Assembly (NCBI GenBank): GCA_023389535.1
Contig: JAEWEH010000002.1
Coordinates: forward strand, 1 to 5,334
Direction of reading: 5' to 3'
DNA: 5,334 bases
DNA from: Pseudomonadota bacterium
GTDB lineage: Bacteria > Pseudomonadota > Gammaproteobacteria > Burkholderiales > Burkholderiaceae_B
Shown here one piece after another: positions 1 to 5,334 of the stretch. The notes beneath the pieces are model-generated. The model had not been told where the DNA came from. It did no database searches and saw only the letters and a program-made list of their open reading frames with translations. Positions within the stretch are counted from its first letter, which is position 1; the number at the start of each line of letters is the position of its first letter. The position numbers and the translations under genes are program-made.

Positions 1-2
1 CG

Positions 3-665
<663 letters not shown>

Positions 666-699
666 TCGAAGGGCGCCGCCCTTACTAAGCAGAGACGCT

Positions 700-729
700 G
701 CACGCCACCGGCAAGGCCGGGCGGCGTGC
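700..729 (+). other. Strong GC-rich hairpin in the ilvC 3' UTR
   Basis: An outer 7-bp stem (700-706 GCACGCC with 723-729 GGCGTGC) and an inner 5-bp stem (708-712 CCGGC with 716-720 GCCGG) are separated by a small internal loop and closed by the 3-nt loop AAG. It has no T tract of its own and sits 8 nt before the terminator stem. It may stabilise the transcript's 3' end or assist termination; that role is inference. A smaller GGGC/GCCC hairpin (671-674 with 678-681) lies directly after the ilvC stop codon. Confidence 0.6.
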
Positions 730-737
730 CGCTTAAG

Positions 738-761
738 ACGCCCGCGAGGGCGTTTTTTTTT
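738..761 (+). terminator. Rho-independent terminator of ilvC
   Basis: A perfect 6-bp stem ACGCCC (738-743) with GGGCGT (748-753) is closed by the tetraloop GCGA, which fits the stable GNRA class. It runs straight into an uninterrupted T tract (753-761). The stem can extend through 735-737 pairing with the first Ts. This is a textbook intrinsic terminator on the + strand and separates ilvC from the heme operon. Confidence 0.92.
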
Positions 762-845
762 ACCCGCCGCATGCCCACTACATCCAGGCAGGGACGAGGA
801 CTCTTGGCCTGAATGCCGTTTAGTTTCTATGTGTGTGAGCCTTTG

Positions 846-874
846 TTGCTAATATAAATAAAAATCGTTATCAT
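846..874 (+). promoter_or_regulatory. Predicted sigma-70 promoter of the heme receptor operon
   Basis: The -35 candidate TTGCTA (846-851; 4 of 6 match to TTGACA) and the -10 candidate TATCAT (869-874; 5 of 6 match to TATAAT) are separated by 17 bp, the optimal spacing. The predicted transcript start is near 881, giving a leader of roughly 34 nt before the ATG at 915. The local AT-rich composition contrasts with the surrounding GC-rich DNA. The -10 lies inside the Fur-box-like sequence, so Fur binding would block polymerase. An alternative -10 (TATAAA, 853-858) exists but lacks a convincing -35. Confidence 0.65.
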
Positions 875-878
875 TTTC
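860..878 (+). promoter_or_regulatory. Fur box-like operator
   Basis: The 19-bp sequence AAAAATCGTTATCATTTTC matches the Fur consensus GATAATGATAATCATTATC at 13 of 19 positions by my alignment, with the core TATCATT intact. It overlaps the predicted -10 element and lies 36 bp before the start codon of a heme receptor, the expected position for iron-dependent repression. Known of the family: heme-uptake operons in Bordetella and many other proteobacteria are Fur-repressed. Binding here is inference. Confidence 0.7.
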
Positions 879-914
879 GACTTCATTAAACCTGGAGCTT
901 AGGCAGATATAAAC

Positions 915-3146
915 ATGGGGAAATCGTCGATCTGGTGGGGTGGGGTGTTTTTGGCGGTAGCGGCAAGCCAAGCGGGCGCGCAGCAAAATGCGCCATTTTT
1001 GAATACGCGAGAACAGCCAGGTGCCGACGTGCACACCCTGGCTCCGCTACGAGTGCAAGGCGATTCACTGCTTGCCGATCTACCAGAGGGCACGACTATT
1101 ACCACTCGGCAGCAATTGGATCAGCGTGCCATCGAAAGCTGGGAAGATTTTTCCAAGCGGGGCGAGCCTGGCGTCAATTTCAATACGCAGAACAACAGCG
1201 TCAACATACGCGGCCTGGACGGTGACCGGGTCGTCACCCGGGTGGACGGCATTCGCGTGCCCTGGCTGCAGGACGGCGCGCGCGATGCCGATGGCGGCCT
1301 GGATACCATCGCCTTCAACTCCTTGTCGGCCATTGATCTAGTCCGCGGCGCCGGCTCTACGCAGTCCGGTTCGTTGATCGGCTACCTGGACCTACGCACC
1401 TTGTCGCCGCGCGATCTGCTGACGCCGGGCAAGGATTTCGGCGCCTTGTTGAAATCGGGATATAACGGCGCGGACGACAGCATAGGCGCCGATGCCGCAT
1501 TGGCCGGCCGTCTGGGCGAAGGCACGCGGTGGTTGCTGCAGGCAGGGCACCGCAAGGGCCACGAGCTGGATAATATGGGGAGGAAAGGGGGGCTGGGGCC
1601 TACACGCGAACGCCCGGATCCCGCTGACTATAAGCAGAATAATGTCATGGTCAAGCTGGAGCAGGACTTTGGCGCGGAGCACATGGTCAGCGTGGCCGCC
1701 GACGCATTCCGCCGTTCCACGACCATCGACTATCTGAAAGAGCCCGGCCGCAGCTACGCGCCGGGGCAGAGCACCAAGCAAAAGGAAAACGAAAGAGACC
1801 GCGTCGTGCTCGGCTACCAATACCAGTCCGTCGATGCGAATTCTCTTTTGGATCATGGGGAAGCCAAGCTGTACTGGCAGCGGGTCTACCAGGAAGACGG
1901 TTTCACCGCCAACCGGACGTCGGCGGTGGGCCGCGGTTTCTATAATCGAACAAACTCCATGCAAGAAGACAATGTCGGGCTGCTGACGGCCTGGGGCGGC
2001 TTCATCGACGGCGGCGTGGTCACGCATCGCTGGTCGGCGGGCGGTGAATGGGTGTCCAACGACACTAAACAGGAATCGCGAGGCATAGACAACTGCCCGC
2101 CCGCCGGCTGCCCGATGCTGCATACCAATCAGTCAGATATGCCGCGCGCCAAAGGGAACCAGTACGCACTTTGGTTGCAGGACGAAATTTCCTGGGCGGA
2201 AGGCAAGTATGCGCTGACCCCGGCACTGCGCTTTGACGCATACCGTCAGAAACCGAAAATGGGCGGCCAGTATGGCAACAATCCCAATGCGGGGATTATT
2301 TCCTTCTCTGACAACAGCGGCCAACGGGTATCGCCATCGCTGCTTGCCACTTATAGGCCAAGAGAGGACCTGGCCTTCTTCGCCAAGTACGGCTATGGAT
2401 TCAAGGCCCCCAACGCGACCCAGTTGTTCCTTAGTTATGGCGCCCCCGGGTCCTATCTGTCCCTGGGCAACCCCGACCTGAAGCCCGAAATCAGCCGCGG
2501 CTGGGAACTGGGGGCGGAAGCCGGCGACAGCGAACGCGGCGTGCGTCTGGCTATCTTTGATACCCGCTATAGGGACTACATCGATTCGGTGCAGTACAGC
2601 GCTGGCGCAGCCGGCCGCGACCCTCAATGGGCGCTGGACAATTACGGAACGGTCTACCATTGGGAAAATCGCGCGCGTGTGCGCATCTACGGGGCGGAAC
2701 TAAGCGGTCAATGGGCGTTCGACAAAAACTGGTATAGCTGGGGTTCTCTGGCCTGGACGCGCGGCAAGGATCAGGAGCGCGACACCTATCTGAACTCGGT
2801 AGCGCCCTTGAAAGCCATCGTCGCGCTGGGCTACAAGCAGGATCAGTGGGGCGTGGAAAGCATATTGACCTTGGCGAAGCGGCGCAGCGAAGTCGAGTAC
2901 GGCGACGACGCACCGAACCCCGACTTCCAGGCGCCGGGCTACGGTTTGCTGGACATCACCGCCTGGCTGACCCCGCAATCGGTGAAAGGCTTGCGCCTGC
3001 AGGCCGGCGTATATAACGTCTTCGACAAGAAATACTGGAACGCCCTGGATGTGCCCACGGCCGGTTCCAGCGCCATTCCCAATGCCATCGACAGCTATAC
3101 GCAACCGGGGCGCAGTGTGCGCGTAAGCCTTACATATCAATATTGA
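915..3146 (+). CDS. hmuR: TonB-dependent outer-membrane heme/hemoprotein receptor (BhuR/HmuR-like)
   Basis: This 743-aa outer-membrane protein is predicted to import heme with TonB-ExbBD energy. Residues 1-22 look like a Sec signal peptide with probable cleavage AGA|QQ. A TonB-box-like LAPLRVQGD lies at 42-50. The plug domain (about 55-165) contains NIRGLDGDRVVTRVDGIRVP and DLVRGAGST. The rest is a 22-strand barrel type, with FKAP at 496-499 and NPDL at 519-522 (variants of the FRAP and NPNL boxes of heme receptors) and the C-terminal NVFDKKYW and final aromatic-rich strand SVRVSLTYQY. There is no N-terminal STN signalling domain. No His lies between FKAP and NPDL, where heme receptors usually have one. 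Two Cys-Pro pairs (C394, C399) precede H403. The ATG at 915 is chosen because an in-frame TAG at 900-902 blocks earlier starts; its ribosome site is weak (AGG at 901-903, GGAG at 894-897). It is first in the operon behind a Fur-type promoter. The heme assignment rests on the motifs plus the neighbouring hmuSTU; the exact ligand (heme or hemoglobin) cannot be told. Confidence 0.9.
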   Translation: MGKSSIWWGGVFLAVAASQAGAQQNAPFLNTREQPGADVHTLAPLRVQGDSLLADLPEGTTITTRQQLDQRAIESWEDFSKRGEPGVNFNTQNNSVNIRGLDGDRVVTRVDGIRVPWLQDGARDADGGLDTIAFNSLSAIDLVRGAGSTQSGSLIGYLDLRTLSPRDLLTPGKDFGALLKSGYNGADDSIGADAALAGRLGEGTRWLLQAGHRKGHELDNMGRKGGLGPTRERPDPADYKQNNVMVKLEQDFGAEHMVSVAADAFRRSTTIDYLKEPGRSYAPGQSTKQKENERDRVVLGYQYQSVDANSLLDHGEAKLYWQRVYQEDGFTANRTSAVGRGFYNRTNSMQEDNVGLLTAWGGFIDGGVVTHRWSAGGEWVSNDTKQESRGIDNCPPAGCPMLHTNQSDMPRAKGNQYALWLQDEISWAEGKYALTPALRFDAYRQKPKMGGQYGNNPNAGIISFSDNSGQRVSPSLLATYRPREDLAFFAKYGYGFKAPNATQLFLSYGAPGSYLSLGNPDLKPEISRGWELGAEAGDSERGVRLAIFDTRYRDYIDSVQYSAGAAGRDPQWALDNYGTVYHWENRARVRIYGAELSGQWAFDKNWYSWGSLAWTRGKDQERDTYLNSVAPLKAIVALGYKQDQWGVESILTLAKRRSEVEYGDDAPNPDFQAPGYGLLDITAWLTPQSVKGLRLQAGVYNVFDKKYWNALDVPTAGSSAIPNAIDSYTQPGRSVRVSLTYQY

Positions 3147-3175
3147 GCTTGAACGAATATCCCTATGGTTTTAAA

Positions 3176-3221
3176 TTGGAATAATTCTTATTTAGGTATG
3201 ATTGAGTTGATGATTACTTTC
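3176..3221 (+). promoter_or_regulatory. Possible weak internal promoter with Fur-like site before hmuS
   Basis: The 92-nt gap between receptor and hmuS is AT-rich. It contains TTGGAA (3176-3181, -35-like) and TATGAT (3197-3202, -10-like, 5 of 6), but the spacer is only 15 bp. Immediately downstream, 3203-3221 matches the Fur consensus at about 11 of 19 positions. This could add hmuS transcription or simply be an AT-rich intercistronic spacer. No terminator is visible here, so read-through from the receptor promoter is expected. Confidence 0.25.
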
Positions 3222-3224
3222 GAC

Positions 3225-3230
3225 AAGGTG
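3225..3230 (+). promoter_or_regulatory. Ribosome binding site of hmuS
   Basis: AAGGTG, a near match to AAGGAG, lies 8 nt before the ATG at 3239. It is the clearest Shine-Dalgarno sequence in the operon and supports this start for hmuS. Confidence 0.75.
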
Positions 3231-3238
3231 AAAGCTTT

Positions 3239-4285
3239 ATGACCGCGGTATTTGACGAGCAGGCGATTCCGCTGCGCGAACGCTATGCAGCCCTGAAAGC
3301 GGTGCAGCCCAAAGCGCGCATCCGGAATCTGGCCGAACAGATGTCGGTCAGCGAAATGGAACTGGTGGCGGCCGGCTGCGGCGAAATCCAGTCCATCCCT
3401 TTGCGCGAGCCAGCGCAAGAGATTTTCAAGGAGTTGGGCAGTCTGGGGCGCGTAATGGCGCTGACGCGCAATGACTGGTGCGTACATGAACGCCATGGCC
3501 GGTACGAAGAGATACGTGCGGGCAAGACCATGGGCATTGTCCTTGGACCCGATATCGATCTGCGCATGTTTTTCGGGGACTGGAAAAGCATCTGGGCCGT
3601 GAATGACGGAGGCCGGCTCAGCCTGCAGTTCTTTGATACTGCGGGGGATGCCATCCACAAAGTCTACATGACCGAAGAAAGCAACAAGCAGGCCTATCAA
3701 GCGTTGGTAGAGAAATACGCCCAGCCTGCGCCGCTGTGGCCGGACGTCCAGCCTCGGGCGGCCAAGCCGGACACGACGCAGAAGCAGGCTCCGCCGGCAC
3801 TGCGCTCCGATTGGCTGGCGATGGAAGACACACACCAATTCCATAGTCTGTTGCTAAAGCATAATGTGTCTCGCCTGACCGCCTTGCGGGCGGTCGGCGC
3901 CGACCTGGCCCAGCAGCTCGATAATGACCTCGCGGAACGCATGTTGACCGAAGTGGCCGAGCGCGATATTCCGTTCATGTGCTTCGTCGGCAATCACGGC
4001 ATGATACAGATCCACTCGGGACCCGTGAAAAAATTAATGCGCACCGGGCCCTGGTTCAACGTGCTGGAGCCGCATTTCAACCTGCATCTGGACACCACCG
4101 CCATTGCCTCCACCTGGATTGTCAACAAGCCTTCCAAGGACGGCTGGGTGACATCGCTGGAATGCTTTGCGGACAACGGCGATATGATCGTGCAGTTCTT
4201 CGGGGCCCGGAAGCCGGGCATTCCGGAACTCAGCAGTTGGCGTACATTATTGGTGGGCTATTGCCCGCTGCCGCTGGCGGCATAG
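3239..4285 (+). CDS. hmuS: Cytoplasmic heme-handling protein, HmuS/HemS/BhuS family
   Basis: The 348-aa length is usual for this family, and there is no signal peptide or membrane segment. Members (HemS, ShuS, PhuS, BhuS) bind imported heme in the cytoplasm and pass it on or degrade it. The protein shows the family's two similar halves. The first (about 10-160) has LRERYAALKAVQPKARIRN, CVHERHGRYEEI and DIDLRMFFGDW. A variable Pro/Ala-rich linker (about 161-188) follows. The second (about 190-340) has DTHQFHSLL, GNHGMIQIHSGPVKKL, GPWFNVLEPHFNLHL and FFGARKPGIPEL. H199 in DTHQF aligns with the proximal heme ligand of HemS-type proteins; H202 is a second nearby His. The usual GNRGC-type motif reads GNHGM here, a small departure. 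It has a good ribosome site and begins 92 nt after the receptor. Its TAG stop is 1 nt from the hmuT start, indicating co-transcription and probable translational coupling. Whether it degrades heme enzymatically or is mainly a carrier differs between family members and cannot be read here. Confidence 0.95.
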   Translation: MTAVFDEQAIPLRERYAALKAVQPKARIRNLAEQMSVSEMELVAAGCGEIQSIPLREPAQEIFKELGSLGRVMALTRNDWCVHERHGRYEEIRAGKTMGIVLGPDIDLRMFFGDWKSIWAVNDGGRLSLQFFDTAGDAIHKVYMTEESNKQAYQALVEKYAQPAPLWPDVQPRAAKPDTTQKQAPPALRSDWLAMEDTHQFHSLLLKHNVSRLTALRAVGADLAQQLDNDLAERMLTEVAERDIPFMCFVGNHGMIQIHSGPVKKLMRTGPWFNVLEPHFNLHLDTTAIASTWIVNKPSKDGWVTSLECFADNGDMIVQFFGARKPGIPELSSWRTLLVGYCPLPLAA

Positions 4286-4286
4286 C

Positions 4287-5108
4287 ATGCTGGTTCGTTT
4301 AACGGCCTGGTGCCTGTCGCTGGGGTTGGCGATGGGCGTCGCTCATGCTGACCCGCAGCGGGTAGTGGGACTGGGCGGCAGCGTCACGGAAATTATCTAC
4401 GACCTGGGCCAGGGGAAGCGTCTGGTTGCAGCCGATGATTCAAGCATCTATCCGGCAGCCGCCCTGAAGTTGCCGCGTGTGGGCTATTACCGCAGCGTGC
4501 CGGTGGAAGGGGTGATCGCGATGAGTCCGGACCTGGTCCTGGCCTCTGAAAATGCGGGTCCGCCGAAGGCGCTCGAACGCTTGCGCGACTTGGGCATAGA
4601 TCTGGAAGTGGTTTCGGATTCTCCTTCCGTTGAATCGCTATACAAGCGCATCGAACAGATAGCCAAAGAGCTCGAAGTGCCCCAGGAAGGGGAAAAGCTC
4701 ATCGCTCAGGTTCGCCGCGAAGTCCAGAAGGCCCAGGCTGTGCCGAGCACACCGCGCCGTGCTTTGGTGCTGCTCAATCGCACCGGGCCCATGATGGCCG
4801 CAGGCGGCGATACCGCAGCGAACGCGGTACTGCATCTGGCCGGTCTTGAAAATGTGCTGGCATCGCAGCAAGGCTATAAGCCGATATCCGCAGAGGGCCT
4901 GGCCACCCTGCAGCCCGACATGATCATTATCTCTGCGGCCTCGGCGAAGGCGGCGGGCGGTATCGATAAAGTGAAGGCCGGCGCGGGCATCGCCACCACA
5001 CCCGCTGCCCGGGAGGATCGCATTCTGGCCATGGACGACCTGCTAATATTGGGATTGGGCCCGCGTGTCGGCTTGGCCATAGAACAACTGAAAGAAGCGG
5101 CGAGATAA
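4287..5108 (+). CDS. hmuT: Periplasmic heme-binding protein of heme ABC transporter (HmuT/BhuT)
   Basis: This 273-aa cluster A-III-type binding protein (BtuF/TroA-like fold) is predicted to carry heme from the receptor to the permease. Residues 1-21 are a signal peptide (basic R4, hydrophobic core, AHA|DP cleavage); there is no lipobox, so the protein is soluble. The N-lobe begins RVVGLGGSVTEIIYDLGQG. Y67 in VGYYRSVPVEGVIAMSPDLV aligns with the axial heme Tyr of ShuT and PhuT, and here a second Tyr (Y68) follows it. A long helix-rich linker spans about 115-150, then the C-lobe has LNRTGPMMAAGGDTAANAVLHLAG and SAEGLATLQPD. E74 and E203, in the matching EGV and EGL motifs of the two lobes, are the likely permease-docking glutamates by analogy with BtuF. 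The start is 1 nt after the hmuS stop with only a poor site (GGCGG, 4276-4280) inside the hmuS end, so translation probably depends on hmuS. The closely spaced permease gene follows after 11 nt. Confidence 0.95.
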   Translation: MLVRLTAWCLSLGLAMGVAHADPQRVVGLGGSVTEIIYDLGQGKRLVAADDSSIYPAAALKLPRVGYYRSVPVEGVIAMSPDLVLASENAGPPKALERLRDLGIDLEVVSDSPSVESLYKRIEQIAKELEVPQEGEKLIAQVRREVQKAQAVPSTPRRALVLLNRTGPMMAAGGDTAANAVLHLAGLENVLASQQGYKPISAEGLATLQPDMIIISAASAKAAGGIDKVKAGAGIATTPAAREDRILAMDDLLILGLGPRVGLAIEQLKEAAR

Positions 5109-5119
5109 CCGTATTCATT

Positions 5120-5334
5120 ATGCGCTTGCTATCTGATTCCGGGAAGCTGGCCCCGCAGCCGGTGCTGATGGTATTGGCATGCTGCCTGGTGATGGCCGCC
5201 TTGGCCGCCACTGCCGGCGGGGCGGTGTTCATCCCCTGGGCCCGCTTGCCCGGCCTGCTATGGGGCGACGTCGGTCCCGGCGATGCATTGCTGCATAACA
5301 TCCTGATCGAGATTCGGCTGCCGCGCGTGCTCTT
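5120..5334 (+). CDS. hmuU: Heme ABC transporter permease, FecCD family (HmuU/BhuU), N-terminal part; 3' end outside window
   Basis: The frame opens at ATG 5120, 11 nt after the hmuT stop, and stays open to the window edge, giving 71 complete codons. It reads MRLLSDSGKLAPQPVLMVLA at the start. A hydrophobic first membrane helix spans about residues 15-36, followed by a short periplasmic segment (ARLPGLLWGD) and then IEIRLPRVL at 63-71. The RLPRVL motif before the second helix is a hallmark of FecCD/BtuC-type permeases. Full-length members are around 330-350 aa with about ten helices, forming a dimer with two ATPase subunits. No good ribosome site is seen close to the ATG (GGCGAGA at 5099-5105 is 14 nt away), suggesting coupling to hmuT. 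An ATG at codon 17 is a less likely start because it would remove the beginning of the first helix. The hmuV ATPase is expected downstream but not seen. Confidence 0.93.
   Translation, partial: MRLLSDSGKLAPQPVLMVLACCLVMAALAATAGGAVFIPWARLPGLLWGDVGPGDALLHNILIEIRLPRVL

Larger units (their letters stand above)
666..914 (+). other. Intergenic region between ilvC and the heme operon
   Basis: This is a 249-nt non-coding stretch. It holds the ilvC 3' hairpins and terminator (671-761), then about 80 nt (762-845) with no convincing gene or signal beyond a weak CAGGC/GCCTG inverted repeat (785-789 with 807-811), then the predicted promoter and Fur-like operator, and the receptor leader. In Bordetella an ECF sigma factor pair (hurI, hurR) sits ahead of the heme receptor; here no such genes are present and there is no room for them. 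Confidence 0.8.

Noticed and set aside
785..811. CAGGC/GCCTG inverted repeat in the ilvC-receptor spacer
   Set aside because: It has only five base pairs around a 17-nt loop with no T tract and no position relative to a promoter that suggests a role; likely chance.
1392..2123. 243-codon open frame on the - strand opposite the receptor gene
   Set aside because: It is antisense to a well-recognised receptor coding frame with intact motifs throughout. Its translation is Arg/Ala/His-rich with no family resemblance I can see. High-GC genes often leave such open antisense frames.
2133..2660. 175-codon open frame on the - strand within the receptor gene
   Set aside because: It lies opposite the FKAP/NPDL region of the receptor, has no recognisable domain and no promoter of its own; a shadow frame.
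3188..3844. 218-codon open frame on the - strand opposite hmuS
   Set aside because: It overlaps the conserved first half of HmuS, and its translation shows no known motif. Its 3' end runs into the AT-rich spacer by chance.

Overview
The window looks like a high-GC betaproteobacterial chromosome, most likely Alcaligenaceae (Bordetella/Achromobacter relatives). The basis is GC-rich codon use, a short class I IlvC whose residue numbering fits a 338-aa protein, and a receptor/HmuS/HmuT/HmuU order matching the Bordetella bhuRSTU heme locus. Genus assignment is inference from memory of these families, not from a search.

Layout. Positions 3-665 hold the C-terminal two thirds of ilvC (branched-chain amino-acid synthesis), running in from the left edge. 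It is closed by a strong hairpin at 700-729 and a classic intrinsic terminator at 738-761. The spacer 666-914 has no gene. Its right part holds a well-formed sigma-70 promoter (846-874) whose -10 lies inside a Fur-box-like sequence (860-878).

From 915 to the right edge, all on the + strand, is a heme-uptake operon. It consists of a 743-aa TonB-dependent outer-membrane heme receptor (915-3146), a cytoplasmic HmuS/HemS-type heme-handling protein (3239-4285), a periplasmic heme-binding protein HmuT (4287-5108), and the start of the FecCD-type permease HmuU (from 5120, cut by the window end). The ATPase HmuV would be expected next but lies outside the window.

How the genes work together. The receptor takes heme across the outer membrane using TonB energy. 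HmuT carries it through the periplasm, HmuU (with an ATPase) moves it across the inner membrane, and HmuS receives it in the cytoplasm for transfer or breakdown. Expression is expected when iron is low and Fur leaves the operator.

Points of interest. The receptor has no N-terminal signalling domain and there is no ECF sigma/anti-sigma pair immediately upstream, unlike the hurIR-bhu arrangement of Bordetella. It lacks the conserved His between its FRAP-like and NPNL-like motifs. It carries a double Cys-Pro motif before a His in a probable surface loop, and a short G-rich tract including six consecutive Gs. A possible second, weaker promoter with a poor Fur-like site precedes hmuS. I see no mobile element, CRISPR array, tRNA or rRNA, and no clear evidence of a wholly new system: this is a recognisable heme-uptake locus with some unusual details.
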